This document shows positions 48,048-58,436 of a DNA stretch of 64,000 bases, one piece after another (within the stretch, counting starts at the first letter, position 1; each line of letters starts with the position of its first letter). The DNA comes from Oidiodendron maius Zn (Eukaryota > Ascomycota > Leotiomycetes > Myxotrichaceae): positions 2,494,245 to 2,558,244 of the forward strand of contig KN832873.1 of NCBI GenBank assembly GCA_000827325.1, written 5' to 3'. A program made the position numbers and the translations under genes. The notes under the pieces are model-generated. The model made no database searches, had not been told where the DNA came from, and saw only the letters and a program-made list of their open reading frames with translations.

Positions 48048-49851
48048 ATGCCTCCGATCACTTCAAGTCAGAAGCTCATGGTAGGCCAGTTTATGACTCT
48101 GACGGGAGTGCCAGAGAAGACGGCAGCTAAGGTTCGTAGTTCTAAAGTTAAAAGCCCCCCGCAGTAGGAACATCTGCCTGACTAGACTTTCCTCAATAGC
48201 TTCTCAAGTTGGCGGGGTGGAAGCTCGACCAAGCTTGCGATAGGTGAGGTCCTTTCTTACCTTTATTTTCTTGCAATGCGGGAGCCTGGCCTAGGACGAA
48301 CACTCTTTCGATAGCCATGGATCCGGACTCGTTCGCCCGAATACCCAATATTATCATTACGAAGAGGGAATTTATCTATAATGTTCATGTCGACGAGTTC
48401 TTACACCATGCTTCCTCTTGGCGGTGGTATCAGAGACATGCTGGGCCGTGTCACGCTGCACCAGCCGTGTATATTACTGGAGATATGGCAGACGCAAGTA
48501 ACAGATTCACACGACTATTGCTGTTAGGAAGGATGGCCTTCAGCTCTCCATCTGGCAAGCGCTATATCATTGCGGATACTCCTATATATTTCCAAGGCAA
48601 AAATCGCTCTATTGCCACAAATGTCCCTATCACCAGTATAAAGCAAGAACTTTGGCGATCGTGCAGTTTTCTCGGGACAGAACTGGTGTCAGCAATTTGT
48701 GAAGCTGGATCAACAGATGGCTATGAACGACCCTACCTTTCTCTGCTTATGAATTATATACAACAGCCAATATACTCCGACAACTCGAGGAAACTTTCTC
48801 CTCAGTCGGCCGGTACCTACGGACGGCGTATAAGGTCGAATGATGTCGCGGGTTGCTCTAAAACCTATCAATGTGCTCTTGCTGCTCTGGTACCTGTTCC
48901 AAGTGCTCCATTCAAAGATTATCCCAGAGTTAGACGTTCTGATCAAATTGGGTCTCCGACTGAATCGACTAGCTCTGTCTTTTATAGGCTGGCTTCCGGA
49001 CCTGCAACTCTTCTTCATCCTCGGTTGAGAGATACGTCCAAATTTGATGCTAATAACCTGAACAGCTTTTTCCAATCCGGCGGATCGGCAGTGGGCTCGA
49101 AAGAAAGTGACGCTCTAGGCAAACTCTTTGAAAACTATCGAGGTTTGTGCAATCAGGATAGAACTGCATTGGCAAAGCAAACTTATATTCTATTAGATGA
49201 AAAAACCGACGAGGTCGATACTATCGGTGTAGAGGGAACGATGCAATATTTCGAGCACCTTGGTATCAACTTGGAATCCGTTGAATTCCTCGTCCCTATG
49301 GAGATAGTCCAGGCACCAGCACTTGGTGAGATTGGCAAAGAAGGCTTCGTCACAGGATGGAGAAGGATTGGGTGAGTAATTTTTATCTTAGCTTATTATT
49401 CGCTTCTAACTGGGTGTAAAGCGCGGACACAATTGCGAAGCAAAAAGCATATGTATCTGACCAAATCAAATCACTACAATCAGACATGAGTCTCTTTAAG
49501 AAGGTATACAGATACACATTTATATGCACTAAAGAAAAGGGTCAAAAGGCTCTAGCTCTTGAAAACGCCCTCGTTTACTGGAGCTTGCTCTTTAGCCCAC
49601 CTGGCGTAACGTGGATCACGGCCTCAACCAACTGGATTGAATTGTGGAGCGAGTTCTTGAAAGCAAAGTGGTCCAGGAGTGTTAATAGGGACATGTGGAA
49701 CCAAACCTTCGAGTTCTTTTTAAAAACGATGGACGACGAAACTTTGGATTTCTGGAGCGAGGATGGCGCATGGCCCGGAGTCATTGATGACTTTGTAGCA
49801 TATGCCAAGGAAAAGAGAGGAGACCTTCCAGAAAATATGGAGACCGATTAG
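48048..49851 (+). CDS. dcn1: Dcn1, cullin neddylation E3 (UBA-like + PONY domains)
   Basis: Model A: exons 48048-48131, 48200-48243, 49066-49371, 49422-49851, 287 residues, the usual family size. Dcn1 helps Ubc12 transfer Nedd8/Rub1 to cullins. The UBA-like part is residues 1-43 (SQKLMVGQFMTLTGVPEKTAA, LLKLAGWKLDQACD). The PONY/cullin-binding domain starts at SFFQSGG and includes DTIGVEGTMQYFEHLGI, then LALENALVYWSLLFSP and LDFWSEDGAWPGVIDDFVAYA. Between exons 2 and 3, model A needs an 822-nt intron (48244-49065), far longer than any other intron in this window, ending in a good branch and acceptor (GCTAATAACCTGAACAG). Model B uses a 51-nt intron (48244-48294) and keeps 48295-49371 as one exon, giving 544 residues. 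See findings. Confidence 0.9.
48295..49065 (+). other. 257-codon open frame inside dcn1, in phase with both flanking exons
   Basis: No stop codon interrupts this frame, and it runs on into the PONY exon. The first ATG is at 48317 (MDPDSFARIPNIIITKREF). Codon choice looks like that of the neighbouring genes. The predicted stretch has mixed polar and hydrophobic residues with no recognised domain; its last 80 residues are rich in Ser, Pro and Arg. A 62-codon hydrophobic frame (48840-49028) and a 121-codon minus-strand frame overlap it. It could be an extra exon, a nested gene, or remains of an inserted element. Confidence 0.5.
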
Positions 49852-50088
49852 ACTATTTGCTTCAGCTGGATGGGCGTTTGTTGGATCGCTTGAGCGCGGC
49901 ATTGCAATGGTTGCACAAAGGCGTCTATCGGGGGGAGGCTCCGTGAGGTTGAAGTTTAGATTCCAATAAACAGCCATAACTGATGACCTCAACCGTCGAT
50001 TTCTGGATGAATAATAACTGTCTATTAAGACCTAATCCGAACCCCTGGCGCCTTCCGATGCCATATAGTACAAAATATCTGGTCACGC

Positions 50089-50554
50089 TTAAAAATCCTC
50101 CTTCTCAGACCATGGTATATTGCCTCCAATCCTGCTAAGACTCTCTAAGGTTCCATTGCCCAACTTCACGGAGCTAAACTTGATCATACGCGGATCTAGA
50201 CCTAGCGTCTTCCTCACATCATCCTGGGTTTTGCTAGAGGCATCGAATCGCATTATGAAGTAGTGCCCGTCCATGTACTGCGCTTGATGCTTGTGTGTCT
50301 TCTTCGGGAGGCTGAAAATTCCCCAGTTTTTAATGCCTCGGATGGTACCTCCACTTCGAAGGATGAGCGATCCTGTAGTACGGGCAATTCTAAATGGAAT
50401 TAGCGTGTTGCGTACAATCGGAGGGATGAACAAAGAGCGCACTCTTTGACCTCTGCGAGGTTGCCCGGCCGGACCTATAAGGTATTATTAGTCAACTACA
50501 GGCAATAGGCCGTATATAATGAGTACATACGACCGCTATGAGCTCGTACAACAT
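50089..50554 (-). CDS. mrp17: Mitochondrial small-subunit ribosomal protein bS6m
   Basis: Three exons, 50554-50531 (24 nt), 50474-50443 (32 nt) and 50389-50089, with introns of 56 and 53 nt, encode 118 residues. The joined start is MLYELIAVVRPGNLAEVKE, then IARTTGSLILRSGGTIRGIKNWG and HKHQAQYMDGHYFIMRFDAS, DVRKTLGLDPRMIKFS. This is the bS6 fold as in yeast Mrp17. If the second intron is not removed, the frame is lost. The start lies 211 bp from the divergent rrb1 start. Confidence 0.93.
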
Positions 50555-50765
50555 GTCTGGCACCGCATTCGTGGGGATGAGATGAATGTCGCGGGTATCC
50601 CTTAGGAGGGTCGCAGGTAAAACCTGAGCTTCTCGGGCCGGCGTTTCATTTTTCCGGGACGTTCAAAAAGAAAAATACTGATTGCATGCCCCTCGATAAG
50701 ACAATTGCCCACAAACATATCGCCGCTATTTCAAACGGTACACCTGTTTCAGGTCACTAAAACCT

Positions 50766-52304
50766 ATGTCGAAACGTGCGGCGGAAGGCCTCGATAATGG
50801 AGGCGCCGCATTGAAGAGTGGTGAACGACCAGAAACTGCTGATCTGGATATTGACGAAGCGGGGGAGTTCGAGGATGAATTTGAGGACGAGTATGAGAGC
50901 GAGGACGAAATTATACAGGCAGGAGTAGATGGGAGGCCAGACGCAGAAAGGGAGGCAGAGGAACAGGCCGGTTAGTAAAACCAGAATGTAATTATGCTAA
51001 GATATGCAAACCTTTCTAATTGTACTACAGCGGCCATGGATGTAGACCAGCAGACATTCATTGTTGGTAGGAACAAACTCGAGCCTGGCCAGACCCTATC
51101 ACCAGATCTTTCGACCTACGAAATGCTCCATGCATTGAGTACCCCATGGCCTTGTTTGTCCTTCGATATTGTCAAAGATGGTCTGGGCGAAGACCGCAAG
51201 ACGTACCCCGCTACGATGTATGCGGTTGCTGGGACACAAGCCGAGAGTAAACGAGAAAAGGAGAATCAGCTTATGGTTATGAAGTTTAGCGGTCTCAGCA
51301 GGATGGAGAGGGATGATCCTGAAGAATCATCAGATGACGAGGACGAGGAAGCAGACCCAATCCTCGAGTCGAAATCAATACCCCTCACATCCACCACAAA
51401 CCGAATACGCTCACACCAAACACCTGCTTCAGATTCGTCCCGACCACCTACAACTCTGACAGCTTCTATGACCGAAGCTGGCCAAGTTCTTATTCACGAC
51501 ATCACTCCTCATCTAACTTCTTTCGACATACCTGGCACTATAATTACGCCACAACAAAACAAGCCGCTATCTACCCTCCGTATGCACAAGTCAGAAGGCT
51601 ATGCCGTGGACTGGTCTCCCCTAATATCAACTGGCAAGCTGATTACTGGAGATAATGATGGAAAGATATACGTCACGACTCGCACAGCGGGTGAGGGTTG
51701 GGCCGTTGACTCGAGACCATTTACCGGGCACAGCGGCAGCGTAGAAGAGCTGCAATGGAGCCCGACGGAACGGAACGTCTTTGCCTCTGCATCCAGCGAT
51801 GGAACAATCAAAGTATGGGATGTCCGAAGTAAGAGCCGAACCGCCGCGCTCAGCGTGCAGGTTAGTAATTCCGACGTGAATGTCATGTCATGGTCGCACC
51901 AAACCACACACCTGCTCGCGTCGGGAGCCGACGATGGTGTTTGGGCGGTCTGGGACCTCCGGCAGTGGAAGCCCCAGACATCACCGACCACCGCCGCAAA
52001 ACCCAGCCCGGTGGCCAGTTTCAACTTCCACAAGGAGCAGATTACCAGTGTCGAGTGGCACCCTACAGACGACAGCATCGTGGCAGTGGCTGCAGGCGAC
52101 GACACCTTGACGCTGTGGGATCTGGCCGTAGAGCTGGATGATGAGGAGAGTAAGGATACTGGAGGTGTCTCAGATGTGCCTCCCCAACTGCTGTTCGTGC
52201 ACTACATGGAGCATGTCAAGGAGTGCCACTGGCACCCGCAGATACCTGGGTGTGTTGTCGGCACCGGATCCGCGTTCAATGTCTTCAAGACGATCAGTGT
52301 GTAG
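50766..52304 (+). CDS. rrb1: Rrb1/GRWD1 ribosome assembly WD40 protein
   Basis: Exons 50766-50970 and 51031-52304 (intron 60 nt) encode 492 residues. Rrb1 is the dedicated chaperone of ribosomal protein uL3 (Rpl3) and acts in the nucleus. The N-terminus is strongly acidic (EFEDEFEDEYESEDE). A CAF1C/H4-binding segment follows (LSTYEMLHALSTPWPCLSFD), then five or more WD40 blades (KSEGYAVDWSPL, GHSGSVEELQWSPTE, DGTIKVWDVRS, SNSDVNVMSWSHQ, KEQITSVEWHPTDDS, DDTLTLWDLA), and the terminal signature LLFVHYMEHVKECHWHPQIPG here split, ending FNVFKTISV. A second acidic patch is at about 170-190. Head to head with bS6m. Confidence 0.95.
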
Positions 52305-53155
52305 ATATCCAATTCACCATATTACCAACTTCGTCATTGCACTTGCATCCCCCCTGAGCTGGACCGAAAAGGGGACCGGCACATGAGCCACGTGACCTGC
52401 ATAGCAGATCGCCGCAGCATGTCTCTGGCTGCTGTGCGCCTGCTTTACTCCATACATTATGCACCCCGTATTTTCTGATGTAGGTATTGAAATGACCACG
52501 CAGAATTTTCACGCTGGGGGCCAATCAGGTGGCGTGGCGGGCGAAAAAGGAAAGGAAACAAAAGGAAAAAAGAAAGGAGACGAAGGCAGAAGAGGGAAAG
52601 CCGTAGCGACGCCGTGACAGAACGAATCGCAGGGACGGAAGGTGTTATATATTCGCCGCATCGAGTAATCCGTGCACAGACAACGAGCCAACCACGGCTA
52701 CGGGCGCACGGCTCGTGACGACCGGCTTACGTGCGTACTATTGGCGGATGTGGTGAAGCGCGGTTTCCCCGCAAAGCACGCAGACGGGAGAGGGCGTTGG
52801 GGGTTCTCGGCGGAGAGAGACGGAGTGGGAATTGGGGCTGACAGACTCGCACTGTCAGTTGGGCTGCTTCTTCGTTCTTCCTCTCCTTCTCCTTCTCCTC
52901 CTCCTCCTACCCACCCTCCTCCTCATCTCAACATCACCACCACTGGCGGCGCCCTTCCCCAGCTCCGTATTCGCCCTCTCACATCGACCCGCTGCCTCTC
53001 AGGCGGCAGCTCTGTCCCCCTCAAATGAGCGAGTGCCTCACCGTCCTGATCTATGTGGAGGAGATGAAGTCGCCAATGTGACTGAGGCCCCGCGTCCTAG
53101 CCGGTCATTCCCGCGACCCTTTATAGGTCGTCCTATTCCCCGACAACTCGTGAGC
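52305..53155. other. Intergenic with CT-rich tract
   Basis: 851 bp. A pyrimidine tract (CTTCTCCTCCTCC type) spans about 52867-52927. The reading frame of the next gene is open back to 52832 but contains no ATG, and its Leu run there is simply the translated CT tract. It is best read as promoter and 5' leader. Confidence 0.5.
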
Positions 53156-53911
53156 ATGGTCTACACCTACGGCGGCCAGAACACCACCCGCGAGACCTTC
53201 TCCTTCACCCTCGCCGCGGGGCCGCCCCTCAAACTCTGTTTCGACCAGCCACTCCCCACTCCGCGCCCCACGAACCGACCCGTCAAGCGCCGGCGCGCCC
53301 TCTCTGATGTGGACGGCGATGGCAATGAGGGGAGGAAGAAGCGGCGCTTGCGGCTCTACCTCATCACCTCGCGTCTCAGTCTCCCCTTCTCCCAGCCGGC
53401 GAGCAATATCGTGAACCGTGGCGATCCCAAGGTAGCGATATGGGGCAGGGCGAGGGCGCTCAACAAGAATGTGCTCCGGAGAGCCGCGATCATGAATCGA
53501 GTGCGGTTAAGGCTGGCCGCGACGAAGGGCCTGCACTACCAGCGCGAGCCGAACAGGGAGGCAGTCGGTTTGCGAGAGCTCGTGGTCCCGAAGCCACGTA
53601 ACCATGATTTTCCCCTACCTCCTTCACCGCTCGGCCTGTCTAATTATGATGCGCTGGACTTGGAAGATGAATTATTTGAAGATGAGCAGGAAGAAGGCGC
53701 CGAGCGATGCTCGATCGTCTATAGCGATTTCAACATCATGAACCCGATAACTAGTGATGGGGATCCGTATGAGTATCTCGACGCCCTGGACGGTATCACG
53801 CCGGAAGATTTACCTGATAGTCCGCCCGCCCCACCAGAAGAAAGCATCGTGGAGATGCTGCGGGAGAAGGATGGGCAGGGAGAGAGCATATTCGTGCATG
53901 TAAAGTCATAG
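53156..53911 (+). CDS. Unknown protein with nuclear-localisation-like basic clusters
   Basis: Single exon, 251 residues, starting MVYTYGGQNTTRETFSFTLA. Basic clusters RPVKRRRALS and RKKRRLRLY at about 40-65 look like a bipartite nuclear signal. A central part rich in Arg (RRAAIMNRVRLRLAATKG) could be helical. The C-terminal third is acidic and Pro-rich (DLEDELFEDEQEE, DLPDSPPAPPEES). I do not recognise the family; conserved uncharacterised euascomycete proteins of this layout exist. ATG 53156 is the first in frame. It is convergent with uraD-like gene 118 bp downstream. Confidence 0.65.
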   Translation: MVYTYGGQNTTRETFSFTLAAGPPLKLCFDQPLPTPRPTNRPVKRRRALSDVDGDGNEGRKKRRLRLYLITSRLSLPFSQPASNIVNRGDPKVAIWGRARALNKNVLRRAAIMNRVRLRLAATKGLHYQREPNREAVGLRELVVPKPRNHDFPLPPSPLGLSNYDALDLEDELFEDEQEEGAERCSIVYSDFNIMNPITSDGDPYEYLDALDGITPEDLPDSPPAPPEESIVEMLREKDGQGESIFVHVKS

Positions 53912-54029
53912 TTGAAGATTGTATCCACAGCTTCATGTTCTCCTGGCAGTTTTGGAGTTCCAAAAATTGTACGGAATAGGAATAGAAATCTGGAACGGGG
54001 GGAACATGGGGGAATTTTTGCTGCATATT

Positions 54030-54671
54030 TTATGGCGTGTAAAGTTTAACTGCGCGATCAGCTGCAATGTCACACATAGCCTTACTTCATGTCAATCAAT
54101 TTGTCCTATCCGAGCCCGTGAGGTCTTACCTTGATAGCTTCAGTTCTCTCCTGGTTAATGTCTCCCCTCTCTATCCTTCGACGCATGTCCTCCATGATCG
54201 TAGGTCTCGACCTTCCATTTACAAACACCCTATAAAAGGCTTAGCTGCTAAGTTCACTGAGATCCTGGCTGCTTCTTACACGTATCTAAGTCCAGGGAAG
54301 GTATTTTCGTAGTCTTCATTCAGCTGCCGCAGTTTAGATGCCTCTTCTGCCCCTCCAGTGTTCAGTTGGGCTTGCTCCGCCTTCGATTGGGCACTCTCAA
54401 CTTTCTTCTCTCCAAGCCGAGGATGGGCACCTAGGATTTTGTCCAGCCATTCAGTATCACTCGTCGACGAGCTCCCAGACAAGTCTGTCAACTGAACTCC
54501 AATGCTCGCAATGAGGTCATAATACGATTCAAATGTTTGCGTGTGGAGGAGGTCGATAGATAGAGTATGTAAGGCTGTGCAGGGCTCAAACAGGGCGTCG
54601 AGAACGGCTGCTCGCTCGACGGTAGATAACTTTGAGAGCGCAGCGATTGGCGGAAGTCGAAAGTCTGACAT
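54030..54671 (-). CDS. OHCU decarboxylase (UraD-like), purine breakdown
   Basis: Exons 54671-54280, 54229-54130 and 54080-54030 (introns 50 and 49 nt) encode 180 residues. The enzyme turns 2-oxo-4-hydroxy-4-carboxy-5-ureidoimidazoline into (S)-allantoin in urate degradation. Recognised parts: LPPIAALSKLSTVERAAVLDALFEP at the N-terminus (given here in part), DKILGAHPRLGEKK with the catalytic His of the family, LNEDYENTFPGLRYVVFVNG across the first junction and RPTIMEDMRRRI, then KAMCDIAADRAVKLY at the end. The donor GT-GTAAGA (after the G and T of a Val codon) gives the conserved RYVVFVNG. The lack of peroxisomal PTS1 at the end (KLYTP) is of note. Divergent from prp19 by 216 bp. Confidence 0.88.
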
Positions 54672-54887
54672 TTTAATCCTGATCTTATTAGTTAAAATAT
54701 CAGTTTCTGCTCCTCCAGTTGTTGGTGTCGTAAATCCAGAGCGATTGCAGAGCACTCCACCAAGCCTGCTGTTCGACTAGTACTGATTAGACCTAGCGCC
54801 TATAATGCTCAAGATTTCAGTTTGTCGCTGAAGCTTAAATGATCAACGCGCCGGAGTTTTGACTCGCGATACCAACCCAATCCAAAC

Positions 54888-56518
54888 ATGCTGTGCTCAA
54901 GTCAGTTATCTTTTTTTGTGGCCCTAATCTAGATATCTCAATACTGACTTGTCTAGTTTCTGGCGAAGCTCCTCAACATCCTGTGGCTTCAACGAAGTCA
55001 GGTAAGTTAGGCAAGAGCCTGGAAGAGCAGCAATCGACTAACATAGCCCAAGGGAATGTCTACGAGAAGCGATTGATCGAGGCTTATATTGCGGAGAATC
55101 ATAAGGATCCTGTGAATGGAGAAGATCTCGAAGTTACAGATCTCATAGACCTCAAATCCTCTAGGATAGTCACACCTCGCCCTCCAACCCTCACATCCAT
55201 TCCCTCCCTCCTCTCCACATTCCAGAATGAATGGGATGCACTTGCGCTCGAGACCTTTACCATCCGACACCAGTTACATCAGACCCGACAAGAGCTAGCA
55301 ACTGCGTTGTATCAACATGACGCAGCGATTAGAGTCATTGCACGCCTGACCAAGGAGCGAGACGAGGCGCGAGACGCATTATCCAAGGTTACGATTAATG
55401 CCGGCGCTGGAGATGCCATGCAAATCGATAATCAAGGACTGCCGGATGCATTGGTGGCCAAAGTTGAAGCTACACAAGAGAAGTATGTCGCAGAAGCAAA
55501 TTTTCATATGAAAATGTAAATGCTAACCTTAGTCAATAGACTTTCCAAAAGCCGCCGAAAACGCCCCGTTCCAGAGGATTGGGCCACGGCAGAGACGATT
55601 GAGAAATTTGGGGTGGCATCTTCTTCAAAATCGCTTTTCCCTGGCTCTACATCCCTTGTAGTTGATGATGCAGGTAAATTAGCTGTGTCCGCCGGCTCGG
55701 ATGGTACTGTCGGTGTTTATTCGATTTCTGGGAACAAAGTCCAGAAGTCATTCAATGCTGGAAGTGCTGTCACTGACGCTTTGTGGTATGGGAGCCAACC
55801 TGTTGTCTCAACATCCTCTGGTGCTGTGAAAGTTCTCGGCGATGATGAAATAACTTTTACTTCCCATGCCGGTAGCGCCAATGGATTGGCACTACACCCA
55901 AGCGGAGACATCCTTGCGTCTGTCGGAGTTGATAAGAGTTTTGTCTTCTATGATCTGGTTGAAGGATCACCCGTCACGCAAGTTTACACAGACTCAGGTA
56001 CGTATGCCTATATTTACCTTCGACGTCAGCCTAGGCTAATCAGGCACTCAGGTCTCACCACAGCTGCGTTCCACCCCGATGGGCATCTATTCGCCGCAGG
56101 AGGCGAAGATGGCCAAATCAAGCTCTTCCATGTCAAGACAGGCGAAAACGCTGCAAATTTCGAGTTAGGAGGGCCTGTCCAAGACATCTCATTCTCCGAG
56201 AACGGCATCTGGTTTGCAGCTGTTGCAAAAGGCTCTACCAGTGTTGTCATCTTCGACTTACGGAAGGAGGGCAAGGCTGCGGAGGCAAAGGTATTGGAGA
56301 TTGGCGGCCAGGTCGACAGCATCAGATGGGACTACACAGGGCAGTACCTGGCAGCGTCGGGACCGGGGGGCCTCACCATTTCACAATACACTAAAGGCTC
56401 GAAGTCGTGGTCAGACATTATTAGCACTGCTGTCCCGGCAACGGCGGTGGCGTGGGGCCCCGAGGCGAAGAGTTTGGTCACGGTCAGTGTTGAAGGGGTG
56501 GTAACAGTACTTGCATGA
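54888..56518 (+). CDS. prp19: Prp19 U-box/WD40 splicing factor and E3 ligase
   Basis: Five exons (54888-54900, 54957-55001, 55053-55482, 55540-55997, 56052-56518), introns 51-57 nt, 470 residues. Prp19 scaffolds the NTC complex that activates the spliceosome. The U-box at 1-70 opens MLCSISGEAPQHPV, then SGNVYEKRLIEAYI and GEDLEVTDLI. The coiled-coil tetramer region follows (TFQNEWDALALE, RQELATALYQHDAAIRVIARL). Seven WD40 repeats fill about 190-470. The first exon is 13 nt. The second intron (55002-55052, 51 nt) has no in-frame stop, so an unspliced message would insert 17 residues in the U-box; the spliced form is the one matching homologues. Confidence 0.95.
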
Positions 56519-57324
56519 GGGTGTGATTTCCGGAGTTTGGACAAATCGAGTCGTTCTTGCTAAAAGCAATAATATCTCAGCAGCCTTGTAGCATGTAGTT
56601 CTAGAGAATGCAGAGCAATGGAGATGCTGCGTCAATCAAGTAGCAGCACCTGGCGATTTCATACTCCACAGCGTAAGGCCGCTGTCTATCCTTTACCCTC
56701 AAGATCGGTCATCCCTGGCAGCCAAGGTTTACGGTATAACGAGCTGATAATTGGCCTGGGTTTGCGCGCGGCTTTAACGATGAGGTCTCTGGGCCTGCTC
56801 TCCGGTCACGGTCACACTTGCCCAATAATAATGTATTCTTGTCTCGAGCACGACGATTTGTCCGTTTCCCGGGTACTCGATACACATTCAATGCGACGGC
56901 GGTAGCTCATCTCCGAGCATCGACGGCGCTGGCGCCCTAGAGGCACGGCTATCCGCGCCCATGGATTTACCGAGTGTGAACGTGACTGAGACGAGGGAGG
57001 AACCTCTTCTTATCACCTCACTGCCGGCGCCCATCTCTCTCCACCCTACTCCAACAACACAATCACGCAACGCGCCAGAACCGGCAGGCAGTATCTTGCA
57101 GCCTGCAGTGTACTGCCTCCCCGTGGTACTGTACAATCGTTTAGTTTTAGAGCACTGTTGAGCCGTCAAGGCTAGGTCGTCCGTCAAAGTGGGTGGTGAT
57201 GGACGGATGGCCACCAGAACACCAACGCCACCACAACAAGGCATGCTTACTTCTCTCTTTTTCCCACTTCCGTTCAGCGGACAAACCTAACAGCATTCCA
57301 TAGAAGCGGTCATCGTCCCCCCAA
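56519..57324. other. Intergenic, with GTACTGTAC palindrome
   Basis: 806 bp, no gene seen. GTACTGTAC at 57126-57134 belongs to the same motif group found at 38036-38106. Should contain the promoter of the SIM-RING gene. Confidence 0.4.
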
Positions 57325-58436
57325 ATGTCGCGGCACTCTACACTCTCACCTTCCTCGATATTCTCCTACCGAAATCCATCGTCTACGAACTATCAGCAAT
57401 ATCGTCCGGCCGTCCCTTCTTTTGATAGAGCGGGGCAATCATTTGGAAGGCGGCGTACCGTGCATCCCCATAATCCACCAATGTACCGTGTCCATAGATC
57501 AACGGAAGATATGCCCCAAAGATCTCGACCTCCGCCACGGCTAGAGCATCGCGCCTCAGAGACCCTTACAATCGATCTGACCGATGAGAATGATGATATC
57601 CCGGAGGAGGAAGCTCACCCACAGAGGCGGTCACCATCTGGCAGGAATAGTGGTGTAGACGAAGTGAACATCATAGATCTTACTGATGACAACGATGTTG
57701 AGATTACTCGAGTTGCACCTCGCCCTTTACCGTCTATAGGTGATATGGACCTGAACATACTCCCTCCGATGAGGCACCGGGCTCTCTTCTTACCCCAGGA
57801 GCCGCCACGGAATATCAATAGGATATTTCCAACACACAACCAGCTGCCGAGAGGTTTTCATATCACCGCAGGAGGACAGGGTGAAATATTCTTCCATCCT
57901 TCTCCAGACTTCCTTGAACATATTCAAATGTTGGAGGATGCTCAGTCGATAGTTGGCCAGATGGATCTTCAGCCCCAGAATGGTTCTCCGTCTCACTCAA
58001 GACCAGATCATGTCCCTCCTCCTCCTGCGAGCGAAGGCTTTACAAGATCGCCCACGGAGAAAGATGTCGTGATCTGTCCCAGCTGCGAAGAGGAGTTGAT
58101 CCATGACAAGGGGCCTGATGAGCTGGTTGTAAAGAAGGGGAGTAAAGTTCCAACACGAAAAGAGCGGGAAGAGCATCCATTCTGGGTGGTGAAGAACTGC
58201 GGTCACGTAAGTGCTTCTCTGTACACCAACATTGACCACTAGTTAATTTGACACAGGTCTATTGCAACCGCTGCTATCAGAATCGTCTACCTTCCAAGCA
58301 GCAGCCAGCAGAAGTCCACTTTCGAGAAAAGGCCTCTACCGCCAGAGGGTCCAAGGGCATGGTCCCGATGTGTTCGGTAGAGGAATGCCAATCAGAGGTC
58401 AAGAATAAGGATAAATGGGTGGGTGTGTTCCTCTAA
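57325..58436 (+). CDS. SIM-containing RING-type protein (STUbL-like candidate)
   Basis: Exons 57325-58206 and 58257-58436 (intron 50 nt) encode 353 residues. Two acidic hydrophobic motifs, TLTIDLTDEND (about 80-90) and VNIIDLTDDND (about 113-123), fit SUMO-interaction motifs. A C-terminal RING-like site has CPSCEEEL, then KNCGHVYCNRC over the junction, and a later CSVEEC. The order SIMs then C-terminal RING is that of Slx5/Rfp-type SUMO-targeted ubiquitin ligases. That function is an inference. The N-terminus is Pro/Arg-rich and disordered. The ending KWVGVFL is taken as true because it follows the RING directly and resembles the usual C-terminus of this group. Confidence 0.78.

Noticed and set aside
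48840-49028. 62-codon hydrophobic frame within the dcn1 interval as a separate membrane protein
   Set aside because: It is short, overlaps the longer in-phase frame, and has no splice or promoter support; recorded only as an alternative.
50576-50581. PAC-like GATGAG upstream of rrb1
   Set aside because: A single 6-base core is expected by chance; the full ribosome-biogenesis element is not present.
52832-53155. N-terminal extension of the unknown gene at 53156, looking like a Leu-rich signal peptide
   Set aside because: There is no ATG in this part of the frame, and the Leu run is the translation of a CT-rich promoter tract.
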